This document shows, piece by piece, positions 37,567-46,867 of a stretch of 64,000 bases of DNA (the stretch's first letter is position 1; every line of letters begins with the position of its first letter). The position numbers and the translations under genes were made by a program. Below the pieces are notes generated by a model, which saw nothing but the letters and a program-made list of their open reading frames with translations, did not search any database and was not told the DNA's origin. Source of the DNA: Pseudomonas folii (lineage in GTDB: Bacteria; Pseudomonadota; Gammaproteobacteria; Pseudomonadales; Pseudomonadaceae); assembly GCF_014357575.1 (NCBI RefSeq), contig NZ_JACONW010000007.1:1-64000 (forward strand), in the 5' to 3' direction.

Positions 37567-38301
37567 ATGCCCGAGCCAGTCAAAGTACGCGCTCATACCC
37601 AGGCCCATTGCAAGGATTGCAGTCTGGCTTCGCTGTGCTTGCCACTTTCCTTGAACCTCGAGGACATGGACGCCCTGGACCAGATCGTCAAACGCGGCCG
37701 ACCGCTGAAAAAAGGCGAGTTCCTGTTCCGTCAGGGTGACACGTTCGGCTCGGTGTACGCAGTACGTTCCGGCGCGCTGAAGACCTTCAATATCAGTGAC
37801 GGTGGCGAAGAACAACTGACCGGTTTCCATCTGCCAAGCGAACTGGTGGGCATGTCGGGCATGGACGCGGATGCTTATCCAGTGTCCGCTCAAGCGCTGG
37901 AAACCACCTCGGTCTGCGAAATTCCGTTCGAGCGCCTGGACGAATTGTCGGTGCAACTGCCGCAACTGCGTCGTCAGTTGATGCGGGTCATGAGTCGGGA
38001 AATCCGCGACGATCAACAAATGATGTTGCTGCTGTCGAAAAAGACCGCCGACGAGCGCATCGCGACTTTTCTGGTCAATCTGTCCGCACGCTTCCGTGCC
38101 CGGGGTTTCTCGGCCAACCAGTTCCGCCTGAGCATGTCGCGCAACGAAATTGGCAACCACTTGGGGCTGGCGGTGGAAACCGTTTCACGCGTCTTCACCC
38201 GTTTTCAGCAAAACGAACTGATTGCCGCCGAGGGCAAAGAGATCAGAATCCTTGATCCGATCCAGCTCTGCGCACTGGCAGGCGGGGCTATCGAAAGCTG
38301 A
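37567..38301 (+). CDS. anr: Anaerobic regulator Anr (FNR homologue)
   Basis: Crp/Fnr-family activator of 244 residues that senses oxygen by a [4Fe-4S] cluster. Ligand cysteines C15, C18, C24 and C117 are all present. The cyclic-nucleotide fold is followed by the recognition helix [23 protein letters not shown] with the E--SR residues that read TTGAT half-sites. The start is [12 protein letters not shown], after AAGGAATAAAGTG; a longer frame without ribosome site is rejected. It is expected to control the Anr boxes at 29490, 35379 and perhaps 25960. A weak TTGAT-AGCC-ACTCG upstream (37475-37488) is too poor to call autoregulation. Confidence 0.97.
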   Translation: MPEPVKVRAHTQAHCKDCSLASLCLPLSLNLEDMDALDQIVKRGRPLKKGEFLFRQGDTFGSVYAVRSGALKTFNISDGGEEQLTGFHLPSELVGMSGMDADAYPVSAQALETTSVCEIPFERLDELSVQLPQLRRQLMRVMSREIRDDQQMMLLLSKKTADERIATFLVNLSARFRARGFSANQFRLSMSRNEIGNHLGLAVETVSRVFTRFQQNELIAAEGKEIRILDPIQLCALAGGAIES

Positions 38302-38363
38302 GGGTGCGATTCAGGGCGAGCGGCTTTAGACTAGCGTTTAGACGACCTGCCCTGGATTACCTG

Positions 38364-38909
38364 ATGATTTTCGACGAAGCCAGCTTCAAATCCCTCATTC
38401 GCCCGGTAGTGGACTTCCCCAAACCGGGCGTCATCTTTCGCGACATCACCCCGCTGTTCCAGTCTCCCAAAGCCACACGGCTGGTGATGGACAGTTTCGT
38501 GCAGCGTTACATCGAGGCTGACTTCAGCCACATCGGCGTGATGGACGCCCGGGGTTTTCTGATCGGTTCGATTGTGGCTTATGAGCTGAACAAGCCGCTG
38601 ATCCTGTTTCGCAAGCAGGGCAAATTGCCTGCTGACGTGCTGTCAGAGGGGTATCAGACTGAATACGGCGAAGCGTTTCTGGAAGTACACGCCGACAGTT
38701 TGTGCGATGGCGACTCGGTGGTGATGTTCGACGACCTGATCGCCACTGGCGGAACGCTCATCGCGGCTGCCAACCTGATCCGCAGAATGGGCGCGAAGAT
38801 CCACGAAGCTGCTGCGATCATTGATCTGCCGGAGCTGGGCGGCTCGAAACGCCTGCAAGACCTGCAGATTCCGACGTTCTGCCTGACGAGCTTTGGGTTG
38901 ACGGAGTAG
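38364..38909 (+). CDS. apt: Adenine phosphoribosyltransferase
   Basis: Purine-salvage enzyme (181 residues) forming AMP from adenine and PRPP. The PRPP loop [17 protein letters not shown] and the family N-terminus [22 protein letters not shown] are clear. The start is the ATG of MIFDEASF, 62 bases after anr; a longer frame starting beside the anr stop adds 20 non-family residues. Followed by two REP elements. Confidence 0.96.
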   Translation: MIFDEASFKSLIRPVVDFPKPGVIFRDITPLFQSPKATRLVMDSFVQRYIEADFSHIGVMDARGFLIGSIVAYELNKPLILFRKQGKLPADVLSEGYQTEYGEAFLEVHADSLCDGDSVVMFDDLIATGGTLIAAANLIRRMGAKIHEAAAIIDLPELGGSKRLQDLQIPTFCLTSFGLTE

Positions 38910-38955
38910 ATATCTGTCGGGCTGACACCGTGTCTTCCCTGAACAAACATGCCCT

Positions 38956-39029
38956 GTAGGAGCCAACTTGTTGGCGAGACGCAGGGCCTACATAGCTCGA
39001 TATTCCGCTTCGCCAACACGTTGGCTACA
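38956..39029. repeat. REP palindrome, GTAGGAGCCAACTTGTTGGCGA family
   Basis: Arms GTAGGAGCCAACTTGTTGGCG and CGCCAACACGTTGGCTAC, the latter with a deletion. Related to 29377-29444. Confidence 0.75.
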
Positions 39030-39108
39030 GAAAACACTCTGATCAGATTGTTGTGGTTTGCTTGATAGTGGCTGCGCCGTTGTCCGTGGGGGAGGCAACA
39101 GTGGACCT

Positions 39109-39180
39109 GTAGGAGCTGCCGAAGGCTGCGATGGCGGCGTGTCAGAATTAATGCTTCGCAGCCTTCGGCAGCTCCTACAG
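39109..39180. repeat. REP palindrome, GTAGGAGCTGCCGAAGGCTGCGA family
   Basis: Perfect 20-plus-base inverted arms about 15 bases past the 3' end of recR, opposite the apt side. Confidence 0.88.
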
Positions 39181-39194
39181 ATTAGTGTCGATGT

Positions 39195-39797
39195 TTACAA
39201 CGCAATTGGCTTACGCCCTGCAAAGGAGTGCGCCAATGTCCCGCCGTCCACCAGTTCCAGCTCGCCACCCAGCGGTACGCCGTGAGCGATACGTGAAGTG
39301 ATCAGGCCTTTGTTGGTCAACAACTGCGCGATGTAGTGTGCGGTGGCTTCGCCTTCGACCGTAGGATTGGTCGCCAGGATGACTTCACTGAAGGTCCCCT
39401 GCTCGTTGATCCGTGCCAGCAGCTGTGGAATGCCAATGGCCTCAGGACCCAGCCCGTCCAGCGGCGACAGATGGCCTTTGAGCACAAAGTAGCGACCGCG
39501 ATAGCCGGTCTGCTCCACTGCGTAGACATCCATCGGCCCTTCCACCACGCACAGCAGCGTGTCATCCCGACGGTTGTCCGAGCATTGCGGGCACAGATCG
39601 TCTTCGGTCAGAGTGCGACACTGTCGACAATGCCCAACGCCTTCCATCGCCTGGCTCAACGCCAGCGCGAGTCGTGAACCGCCACTGCGATCACGTTCGA
39701 GCAGTTGCAGCGCCATGCGTTGCGCAGTTTTTTGACCGACACCCGGCAGAGTACGCAGGGCATCGATCAGTTGGCGAATCAGTGGGCTGAAGCTCAT
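39195..39797 (-). CDS. recR: Recombination mediator RecR
   Basis: Acts with RecF and RecO to load RecA on gapped DNA. The 200-residue protein has the helix-hairpin-helix [20 protein letters not shown], the zinc ribbon [16 protein letters not shown] (residues about 57-72) and a Toprim domain ([14 protein letters not shown] onwards). Complete. It lies downstream of the oxidoreductase gene (74 bases) on the same strand. Confidence 0.96.
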   Translation of the reverse strand: MSFSPLIRQLIDALRTLPGVGQKTAQRMALQLLERDRSGGSRLALALSQAMEGVGHCRQCRTLTEDDLCPQCSDNRRDDTLLCVVEGPMDVYAVEQTGYRGRYFVLKGHLSPLDGLGPEAIGIPQLLARINEQGTFSEVILATNPTVEGEATAHYIAQLLTNKGLITSRIAHGVPLGGELELVDGGTLAHSFAGRKPIAL

Positions 39798-39871
39798 GGA
39801 GAAAGGTCCGACAAAAACACAAGACGCGGTTTATACCCGCGCCCTGCCTACAGCGTCAATCAAGGGTTACG

Positions 39872-40906
39872 TCATGCGTCAGAGACGTGAACCACCAACT
39901 TGCCAAAGTTGCGCCCTTCCAGCAGACCAATAAAGGCTTCTGGCGCGTGCTCAAGGCCCTGCACCACGTCTTCACGGAATTTGATATTGCCTTGAGTGAC
40001 CAGTGGCGTCATTTCGCGGAAGAACTCTTCGTGGCGATCACCGTACTCTTCGAACACGATGAAGCCTTGCATACGGGCACGCTTGGTCAACATCGTACGC
40101 AGCAGCAGTGGCAGATCGTTCGGCCCTTCCGGTACGCCCTGGGCGTTGTACTGCGCAATCACGCCGCACACGGGAATCCTTGCGCGAGGGTTGAGCAGCG
40201 GCAATACCGCATCGAAGACTTTGCCGCCCACCAGTTCGAAATAGATGTCGACGCCTTGACCGCAAGCCTGCTTCAGTTCTTCTGCGAAGTTATCGCTCTT
40301 GTGGTCGATACAGGCGTCGAAGCCCAGCTCATCAACCACATAACGGCACTTGTCCGCGCCACCAGCAACGCCGACTACGCGCAGGCCCTGCAACTTGGCC
40401 ACCTGCCCCACTACGGAGCCCACAGCGCCAGATGCTGCAGCAACGACGAGTGTCTCGCCTGCCTGTGGCTTGCCGATGTCCATCAGCCCCATGTAAGCGG
40501 TCATGCCAGGCATGCCCAATACGCCTACAGCCATGGAATCGCTGGGCAGGTCTTTAGGGATCACTTTCAACTCAGCACCATCATTGATGCTGTGAGTCTG
40601 CCAGCCGGTCTGGCCAACCACGCGGTCACCCACCTTGAATGCAGGATTACGCGACTGCTCGACGATGCTGACGGCGCCGCCTTCCATCACCGCATCGATT
40701 TCAACCGGATCAGCGTAAGAAGGTGCATCGCTCATGCGTCCGCGCATGTAAGGGTCCAGCGACAGATAAAGAGTGCGCAACTGCACTTGCCCTTCCTGCA
40801 GATCCGGCAGCGCTTCGCGCTCCAGCCGGAAGTTTTCCGGGGTCGGTGCGCCCACCGGACGAGAGGCCAGGACAATTCGCTGGTTAAGAATCAATTCTTG
40901 GGTCAT
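39872..40906 (-). CDS. NADP-dependent MDR-type oxidoreductase (CurA/leukotriene B4 dehydrogenase-like)
   Basis: Cytoplasmic zinc-free medium-chain reductase of 344 residues. The N-terminus (QRIVLASRPVGAPTPENFRLE) and YLSLDPYMRGRMSD are the YncB/CurA-group signature, and the Rossmann loop AASGAVGSVVGQVAKL binds NADP(H). It probably reduces an activated double bond of an enone; substrate unknown. The start is the ATG of MTQELILNQR, after AGGAGC; 41 upstream residues in frame are rejected. It separates recR from ybaB-dnaX. Confidence 0.9.
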   Translation of the reverse strand: MTQELILNQRIVLASRPVGAPTPENFRLEREALPDLQEGQVQLRTLYLSLDPYMRGRMSDAPSYADPVEIDAVMEGGAVSIVEQSRNPAFKVGDRVVGQTGWQTHSINDGAELKVIPKDLPSDSMAVGVLGMPGMTAYMGLMDIGKPQAGETLVVAAASGAVGSVVGQVAKLQGLRVVGVAGGADKCRYVVDELGFDACIDHKSDNFAEELKQACGQGVDIYFELVGGKVFDAVLPLLNPRARIPVCGVIAQYNAQGVPEGPNDLPLLLRTMLTKRARMQGFIVFEEYGDRHEEFFREMTPLVTQGNIKFREDVVQGLEHAPEAFIGLLEGRNFGKLVVHVSDA

Positions 40907-40993
40907 CAAAGCGGCTCCTTGGGAATGAATTCTATGGGGTATGAAGAACAGACCGTCTGAAGCCGATGGCGTTCGGTTGGATACCAATGGGGG

Positions 40994-41283
40994 GATTTGT
41001 GGGAGATTCCGTGTTTGCCCGCAAGCCAATGTGACGACGTGGGACCGGCTTTAGCCGGGAAGACGGTATTTCTGCCGATGAAGATTCAGTGTCTGTCCCG
41101 GCGTATTCCCGGCTGAAGCCGGTCCCACGTCATCAGTGATTCGTGTGGGAGATTCCATGTTTGCTCGCAAGCTAATTCGATGACGTGGGACCGGCTTTAG
41201 CAGGGAAGGCGGTATTTCTGCCGATGAAGATTCATCGTCTGTCCCGGCGTATTCCCGGCTGAAGCCGGTCCCACGTCATCAGT
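40994..41283. repeat. Tandem duplication (about 146 bp) of a REP-containing unit
   Basis: Unit 1 (40994-41137) and unit 2 (41138-41283) each start GATT-GTGTGGGAGATTCC, carry a GACGTGGGACCGGCTTTAGC / GCTGAAGCCGGTCCCACGTC pair and end CATCAGT. Matching landmarks are exactly 146 apart (41037/41183 and 41127/41273). Unit 2 has a mutated first arm (TAGCAGGG). A third GATTCGTGTGGGAG begins at 41284. Confidence 0.92.
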
Positions 41284-41288
41284 GATTC

Positions 41289-41379
41289 GTGTGGGAGCTG
41301 AGCTTGCTCGCGATGAAAGCAACCGGGTTCATCTGCACCACCGCAGCGCCTGTATCGCGGGCAAGCACCGCTCCCACAG
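41289..41379. repeat. REP palindrome, GCGGGCAAGCACCGCTCCCAC family
   Basis: Left arm GTGGGAGCTGAGCTTGCTCGCGA is diverged from the right arm TCGCGGGCAAGCACCGCTCCCAC. Family of 4156-4245. Confidence 0.7.
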
Positions 41380-41410
41380 GGTCTTCGCTATACGGATCTT
41401 TTTGCACAAA

Positions 41411-41443
41411 CAAAAATGCCAGGCACTTGGCCTGGCATTTTTG
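41411..41443 (-). terminator. Terminator of the dnaX-ybaB operon
   Basis: AAAAATGCCAGGC-actt-GGCCTGGCATTTTT is symmetrical, with A and T tracts on both sides, 15 bases past the ybaB stop. Confidence 0.9.
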
Positions 41444-41457
41444 GCAACAACCAGCAA

Positions 41458-41784
41458 TCAGAATGGCAGCTTCATGCCCGGTGGCAACTGCATGCCAGCG
41501 GTCATGCTGGAAGTCTTTTCCTGGCTGGCCTGTTCGATCTTGCGTACCGCGTCGTTGACGGCGGCAGCGATCAGGTCTTCCAGAACTTCCTTGTCTTCCT
41601 GCATCAGGCTGTCATCCAGGTTGATGCGCTTGACGTCATGGCGACCGGTCATCACGACGCTGACCAGGCCTGCACCCGATTGGCCGGTCACTTCGGCATT
41701 GGCCAGTTCTTCCTGCATCTTGGCCATTTTTTCCTGCATTTGCTGTGCCTGCTTCATCAGGCCAGCCATGCCACCTTTCATCAT
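41458..41784 (-). CDS. ybaB: YbaB/EbfC-family nucleoid-associated protein
   Basis: Small DNA-binding dimer of 108 residues. The N-terminal half is a long Gln/Lys/Met-rich helix ([21 protein letters not shown]); the beta strands [30 protein letters not shown] are typical. It lies 64 bases after dnaX, the usual dnaX-ybaB pair, and ends at a strong terminator. Confidence 0.94.
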   Translation of the reverse strand: MMKGGMAGLMKQAQQMQEKMAKMQEELANAEVTGQSGAGLVSVVMTGRHDVKRINLDDSLMQEDKEVLEDLIAAAVNDAVRKIEQASQEKTSSMTAGMQLPPGMKLPF

Positions 41785-41848
41785 GGGATATCTCCTCGAA
41801 AGTTGATTATTGTATCCGGTGGGTTGCCATAGGGCATCACACCTTCAG

Positions 41849-44005
41849 TTAATGAGTCTGGATCGGGGCGTCCACAGGCTTGATCGTATCCTCCCGGATC
41901 ACGGCGCCAAACTGTTCAAGCATCTGCTGGATGAACGGATCAGCATGAATCGACGCTTCCGCCTGCCGCTGACGCTCCACACGCAACCGCGAAGCCGCCT
42001 GGGCCGGGGTTTCCTGCTCGGGCTTGATCAACTCGATCTTGAGGTTGATCGTACGCCCGGTGAATTGATTCAGGCCATCGTTGATACGGCGCAACTGAGT
42101 CGCGTTGAACAAGGCGCTGTGGCCAGGATCCAGGTGCAACAACCAGTCATCACCGTCCATCGCGACCAGCGTGCAGTTGGAGGCAATGCTGCTGGTCATC
42201 CCGGAAATCGGCAACTTGTTAAACATGTCCAGCCATTCAGCAGCCAGACCCGTCGCCGGTTTTGCCGCCGGAGCCGGTTCAGCTTCGACCGCTTCAGTGA
42301 CCGTTTCGTGCGCCAGTTCATCGAGGAAACTATAGGACGCCGGGTCGATGTCCACATCAGGTTCGACGTAATCATCATCCGGTGGTGGCTCATCGTCGCG
42401 ATCCATCGGCGCAGGAACATAGGCATCGGGGATGGCTTCAAGCATTGCGGGAGTAACGGCCTGCCCGGCAGAGACCTCAGGCTGTGACGCTTCAACCTCC
42501 GGCGCATCCGGCACCGGACTGGCTGGCGCGGGACTTGGCATCGGTGTCAATTCAGGCTGCTCGCCCACTGTGTCGAGCACTGGCTCGGCAACCAGCTCCT
42601 GTGCAGGCGTAGCAACCGGCTCAGGCTCGGACTCCTCCTCGGCTACTGGCGGCAACGCTTGCGGCTCGTTCCAGGGCAGGTCAACTTCCTCGACCGGCTC
42701 AGGTTCACGAGTGGCTGCCACAGGAGTCGGCGCAGGTGCTTGCAACTCGGCCTCGCCGATGGGCTCCACCACCGGCGCTGCAACAACCGGAGCGGCTGCC
42801 TGTACGGGAGCAATTGCTACCGGCGCGACCGCTGCCGCACCGGCCACTTGTTGTGGGGAATCAACTGTGGCCGGGTTGATTCCCACTGTCTTTAGCGGCT
42901 GCCTCGGGGCATCACTGCTGTCTGCGGGACGAAATGCCAACATGCGCAGCAGGACCATTTCGAAGCCGCCGCGAGGATCAGGCGCCAAAGGCAAGTCACG
43001 ACGGCCAATCAAACCCATCTGGTAATAGAACTGTACGTCTTCGGCCGGCAATGCCTGAGCCAGGGCAAGTACCCGGTCGCGATCGCCATGGCCGTTATCG
43101 ACACCCTCGGGCAGCGCCTGGGCAATCGCCACGCGGTGCAGCACGTTGAGAATCTCCGACAACACGCCATTCCAGTCCGGGCCCTGTTCGGCCAGATGCC
43201 GGACAGCTTCCAGCAAACTGCGGGCATCGCCGTCAATCAAGGCGGTCAGCACATCGAACACCTGACCGTGATCCAGCGTACCGAGCATGGCCCGTACATC
43301 AGCAGCCATGACCTTGCCTTCACCGAAAGCAATCGCTTGATCGGTGAGACTCATGGCATCGCGCATGGAGCCGTCGGCAGCACGCCCCAACAGCCACAGT
43401 GCGTCGTCTTCGAACGGCACATTTTCGACGCCCAGCACATGGGTCAAATGCTCGACCACACGCTCCGGCGTCATGTTCTTCAAAGAGAACTGCAGGCAGC
43501 GGGACAAAATCGTCGCCGGCAGTTTTTGCGGATCAGTGGTCGCCAGGATGAATTTGACGTACGGCGGCGGCTCTTCAAGGGTCTTTAGCAGCGCGTTGAA
43601 CGAGTGGCTGGAAAGCATGTGCACTTCGTCGATCAGGTAGACCTTGAAGCGCCCGCGGCTCGGGGCGTATTGCACGTTATCCAGCAGTTCTCGGGTGTCC
43701 TCGACCTTGGTGCGGCTTGCGGCGTCGATCTCGATCAGGTCGACAAAGCGTCCTTCGTCGATCTCGCGACACACCGAACAGGTGCCACATGGTGTCGACG
43801 TGATGCCCGTTTCGCAGTTCAGGCACTTGGCGATAATCCGCGCAATAGTGGTCTTGCCCACCCCCCGGGTGCCGGTGAACAGATAGGCATGGTGCAGGCG
43901 CTGACTGTCCAGGGCATTGATCAGAGCCTTCAGCACATGGGTCTGGCCGACCATTTCGCGGAACGAGCGCGGACGCCATTTACGTGCAAGAACCTGATAA
44001 CTCAT
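41849..44005 (-). CDS. dnaX: DNA polymerase III subunit tau/gamma
   Basis: Clamp-loader ATPase and replisome organiser (718 residues). Walker A is GTRGVGKTTI, zinc cysteines lie in CLNCETG-PCGTCSVC, Walker B is LIDEVHMLS and the sensor is ILSRCLQF. A long Pro/Ala/Glu-rich linker (about 370-590) precedes the tau C-terminal domain. I did not see an E. coli-type A-AAA-AAG slippage heptamer, so a gamma form by frameshifting is not supported. The start is MSYQVLARKWRP; five upstream codons are dropped. Confidence 0.96.
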   Translation of the reverse strand: MSYQVLARKWRPRSFREMVGQTHVLKALINALDSQRLHHAYLFTGTRGVGKTTIARIIAKCLNCETGITSTPCGTCSVCREIDEGRFVDLIEIDAASRTKVEDTRELLDNVQYAPSRGRFKVYLIDEVHMLSSHSFNALLKTLEEPPPYVKFILATTDPQKLPATILSRCLQFSLKNMTPERVVEHLTHVLGVENVPFEDDALWLLGRAADGSMRDAMSLTDQAIAFGEGKVMAADVRAMLGTLDHGQVFDVLTALIDGDARSLLEAVRHLAEQGPDWNGVLSEILNVLHRVAIAQALPEGVDNGHGDRDRVLALAQALPAEDVQFYYQMGLIGRRDLPLAPDPRGGFEMVLLRMLAFRPADSSDAPRQPLKTVGINPATVDSPQQVAGAAAVAPVAIAPVQAAAPVVAAPVVEPIGEAELQAPAPTPVAATREPEPVEEVDLPWNEPQALPPVAEEESEPEPVATPAQELVAEPVLDTVGEQPELTPMPSPAPASPVPDAPEVEASQPEVSAGQAVTPAMLEAIPDAYVPAPMDRDDEPPPDDDYVEPDVDIDPASYSFLDELAHETVTEAVEAEPAPAAKPATGLAAEWLDMFNKLPISGMTSSIASNCTLVAMDGDDWLLHLDPGHSALFNATQLRRINDGLNQFTGRTINLKIELIKPEQETPAQAASRLRVERQRQAEASIHADPFIQQMLEQFGAVIREDTIKPVDAPIQTH

Positions 44006-44179
44006 CGAAAACCGTCGCAACTGGGAAGCGGAAGACCGCTAATGCTAGCGGAGCAGGGGCAAAATTGCATCTGGTGTCCTCCTCTATTCTGACTAAGCTG
44101 TGCAAATGGATGTGAAGACACGCGGTAATCGGGTCTTTAGAGAGCGTTTTATACATGGCTCGTAGTTGAGGGACCTTCT

Positions 44180-44932
44180 ATGCGACGAACCCGTATCATT
44201 CTAATAACGCTATTGCTGCTGATTGCCCTGCCTGTTGATGCGACGGAACCGCCACTGCGGTTTTCGGTAGCGGAAAGCTGGTCGATGCCGCTGGTTCAAC
44301 TGGACAACTATCAACCGACATCCGGAATCCTGTTCGACATCATGCAAAGCCTCGCGCGCCAGGTAGGCCGTGAAGCCGAATACCATGTGATGCCGCGACT
44401 GCGGGTTCAGGCGGCGCTGGAGCGCGGTGAGATCGACATTCGTTGCTACGCAGCCCAGGCCTGGGTGCCGAACCTCTCGGGTGATTACTTCTGGAGTCTA
44501 CCGATCATCTATCAGCGCGACTTGCTGATCGCCTCCGCCGCAACCGCCGCAGGCCCCTACCCCGAGCAGTTTGATAATGAAACCATCGGTACGGTGCTGG
44601 GCTACAACTACCCCGACCTGCAATACCTGTTCGATAACCATCAACTGGTTCGCGAGGACGCCCGCAATCAGGAGCAGACACTTCGAAAACTGGTCGCGGG
44701 CCGCTATCACTACGCAGTGGCCAGCCAACTGGTGCTGGACTGGCTCAACCGTGACTTACCCCCTGATGAACAACTGAAGTCCGTCGCCCTGATCGCTGAT
44801 CAGCCGGCCGGTTGCATTATCCGTAACGACCCCAGCCTGCCGACGCAGAAAATCCTGCGCACCCTGGTGCGCATGAGGGTTTCGGGTGAAATCCAGCAGA
44901 TCGTTGATCGTTACACGGCACCACGCACCTGA
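44180..44932 (+). CDS. Periplasmic solute-binding-like protein (SBP_bac_3 type)
   Basis: Exported protein of 250 residues. The signal peptide is about 1-21 (IILITLLLLIALPVDA-TE). The mature part has the two-lobed amino-acid-binding fold (LRFSVAESWSMPLVQ, GILFDIMQSLARQVGREAEY, ALERGEIDIRCYAAQAW). No ABC transporter or sensor gene is adjacent, so it is an orphan. Ligand unknown; related orphan proteins are common in Pseudomonas. Divergent from dnaX. Confidence 0.8.
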   Translation: MRRTRIILITLLLLIALPVDATEPPLRFSVAESWSMPLVQLDNYQPTSGILFDIMQSLARQVGREAEYHVMPRLRVQAALERGEIDIRCYAAQAWVPNLSGDYFWSLPIIYQRDLLIASAATAAGPYPEQFDNETIGTVLGYNYPDLQYLFDNHQLVREDARNQEQTLRKLVAGRYHYAVASQLVLDWLNRDLPPDEQLKSVALIADQPAGCIIRNDPSLPTQKILRTLVRMRVSGEIQQIVDRYTAPRT

Positions 44933-45041
44933 AGATGTCCCTTGACACAGCGTGCAGCAGGGATTGTCGCAATACCGTCATATAGCGTGGATACCCTCGC
45001 CTGAAATATCTGGCAACACTATACTGGGCAGGTAATCCACG

Positions 45042-46724
45042 ATGAGCGACAAACCAGACGATAACTCGCAGACCGACCCAAGCCGTCGCCGCTTTCTGGG
45101 CGGCATGGCTGCATTAGGGGCAGGTGTGACCTTGGGCGGCTACGCGACAGCCCAGGAAAAACCGCCTGCATCAGCGCCCAACGCCGCACCTCTGACCGGT
45201 ATGGCGCTGGATAAGGCGCTGCGCGACAACGTCAAAACCATCGTGGTGATCTACGCCGAAAACCGCAGCTTCAATAATCTGTTCGGCAACTTTCCCGGCG
45301 TGGAAAAGCCCCTGTCATCATTGAAGCCCGCCGACTATGAGCAACGCGACCGGGATGGCTCACTGCTGAAGACCCTGCCACCGGCCTGGGGCGGCGTATT
45401 GCAGTTGGGACCTCAAACTGTTGACGGCGTGAGTTACCCCGCTGGCGGCCAGTTTCAGGAGAACCTGCCCAATGCACCCTTCCCGCTCAAAGGCATGAAT
45501 GGCGAAGACTTGCCGCTTAGCCTTGTTACTCGGGACCTGTGGCATGTGTTCTATCAGAATCAGATGCAGATCAACGGTGGCAAGAATGACCGTTTCGTCG
45601 CCTGGGCCGATTCGGGCGGTTTGCCCATGGGTTACTACGCGCAAAGTCAGTATTCGTTACGCCTGTGGGACGTCGCCAGGGAGTTCGTGCTCTGTGACAA
45701 CTTCTTCCAGGGTGCCTTTGGCGGCTCTTTCCTCAACCACCAGTACCTGATCGCCGCCACCGCGCCGGTTTACCCGGATGCTGCCAACTCGGCAGCCAAA
45801 TCACAGATCGCCCAATTGCAGAGCGATAACCCGAAAGATCCGCGCCTCAAGCCACTGGACCAATCCCCGGCCAGCGCCATGACCGGCGCACCGCAGTTCG
45901 GCCCCAGCGCACTGACGCCCGATGGCTTTGCGGTTAACACTCTGGCACCGCCGTTCTGGCCAACCTGGCTGCGTGACCCGGAAAAACCGGACTACTCCAA
46001 ACCGGACCTGCCTAACGTGCTGGTGCCACAGACTCACGAACACATTGGCGACAAACTGTCGAAAAAGGACATCGACTGGGCCTGGTACGCAGGTGCCTGG
46101 CAGGTCACGCTGGATGAATTCAAGGATTCTGCCGGTATCCCGAAGATCCCCAACTTTCAGTACCACCATCAGCCGTTCAACTACTTCGTTCAGCAAGGGC
46201 CGCAAAACCCGGCCGAGCGCAAGAAACGCCTGCGCGATGGCGGACTGGGCGATGAGGTCAGCAGCAATAAATTCCTCGCCGATGCCGAAGCAGGCAAGCT
46301 GCCTGCGGTCACGTTCTACAAGCCTCAAGGCAACCTGAACATGCACGCCGGTTACGCAGATGTCGCCGCAGGTGATCGGCACATCGACCGCGTGATCAAG
46401 GTGCTGCGCAACAGTCCGCAGTGGGAAAACATGGTCATTGTCATCACCGTCGACGAAAACGGCGGCTGGTGGGACCACGTGGCGCCCCCGCAAGGCGATC
46501 GCTGGGGTCCGGGCACGCGCATTCCGGCATTGGTGGTCTCGCCCTTCGCGCGCAAAGGCACGGTTGATCACACCGTCTACGACACCGCCTCAATCCTGCG
46601 CCTGATCACCCGGGTTCATGGCCTGGAAAAGCTCGATGGCCTCAAGGAGCGGGATCAAGCGATGATCGCTCGCGGACAAACGCCCATGGGCGACCTGACC
46701 AACGCGCTGCAATTTCCCGCGTGA
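45042..46724 (+). CDS. Tat-exported acid phosphatase/phosphoesterase (AcpA-like)
   Basis: Periplasmic or secreted enzyme of 560 residues of the phospholipase C/AcpA superfamily. The N-terminus carries a twin-arginine signal (SRRRFLGGMAALGAGVTLGG). The metal and nucleophile segment IVVIYAENRSFNNLFGNFPG is the family hallmark (E-N-R-S-F), and late ligands lie in HAGYADVAAGDRHID and VITVDENGGWWDHV. It could hydrolyse phosphomonoesters (AcpA) or phospholipids; the length of about 560 favours AcpA. No Pho box was recognised upstream. Stands alone. Confidence 0.88.
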   Translation: MSDKPDDNSQTDPSRRRFLGGMAALGAGVTLGGYATAQEKPPASAPNAAPLTGMALDKALRDNVKTIVVIYAENRSFNNLFGNFPGVEKPLSSLKPADYEQRDRDGSLLKTLPPAWGGVLQLGPQTVDGVSYPAGGQFQENLPNAPFPLKGMNGEDLPLSLVTRDLWHVFYQNQMQINGGKNDRFVAWADSGGLPMGYYAQSQYSLRLWDVAREFVLCDNFFQGAFGGSFLNHQYLIAATAPVYPDAANSAAKSQIAQLQSDNPKDPRLKPLDQSPASAMTGAPQFGPSALTPDGFAVNTLAPPFWPTWLRDPEKPDYSKPDLPNVLVPQTHEHIGDKLSKKDIDWAWYAGAWQVTLDEFKDSAGIPKIPNFQYHHQPFNYFVQQGPQNPAERKKRLRDGGLGDEVSSNKFLADAEAGKLPAVTFYKPQGNLNMHAGYADVAAGDRHIDRVIKVLRNSPQWENMVIVITVDENGGWWDHVAPPQGDRWGPGTRIPALVVSPFARKGTVDHTVYDTASILRLITRVHGLEKLDGLKERDQAMIARGQTPMGDLTNALQFPA

Positions 46725-46774
46725 TGAGCTGAACCTGAATTGAAATGAGATTCGCTGTTTGCCCGCAAAACTGA

Positions 46775-46866
46775 CGTGGGACCGGCTTTAGCCGGGAAGA
46801 GGCCGGAACAGCTGCTGCCCGTGTAGCGTCTGCCAGGCAGCTTTCCCGGCTGAAGCCCGTCCCACG
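46775..46866. repeat. REP palindrome, GGGACCGGCTTTAGCCGGGAA family
   Basis: Inverted arms between the convergent phosphatase and diguanylate cyclase genes; the right arm has a CCCGTCCC variant. Confidence 0.82.
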
Positions 46867-46867
46867 C

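Larger units (their letters stand above)
40907..41457. other. REP-rich gap between ybaB and the oxidoreductase gene
   Basis: 551 bases with no gene. It holds a 146-base tandem duplication (40994-41283), a third partial unit start at 41284, a different-family REP pair (41289-41379) and the ybaB terminator (41411-41443). Confidence 0.8.

Noticed and set aside
40994..41379. Direct and inverted repeats considered as a CRISPR array
   Set aside because: Units are 146 bases with internal palindromes of the REP type; there are no short regular repeats with unique spacers and no cas genes.
42432..43025. Gly/Ser/Thr-rich plus-strand frame opposite dnaX
   Set aside because: Its repeats come from reading the Pro/Ala/Glu linker codons of dnaX backwards.
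41849..44005. Looked for an A-AAA-AAG slippage site for a gamma form of DnaX
   Set aside because: No such heptamer was found in the gene by eye.
44006..44179. Looked for the SRP 4.5S RNA gene in the region upstream of dnaX
   Set aside because: The conserved GGTCCGGAAGGAAGCAGC segment or its complement is not present.
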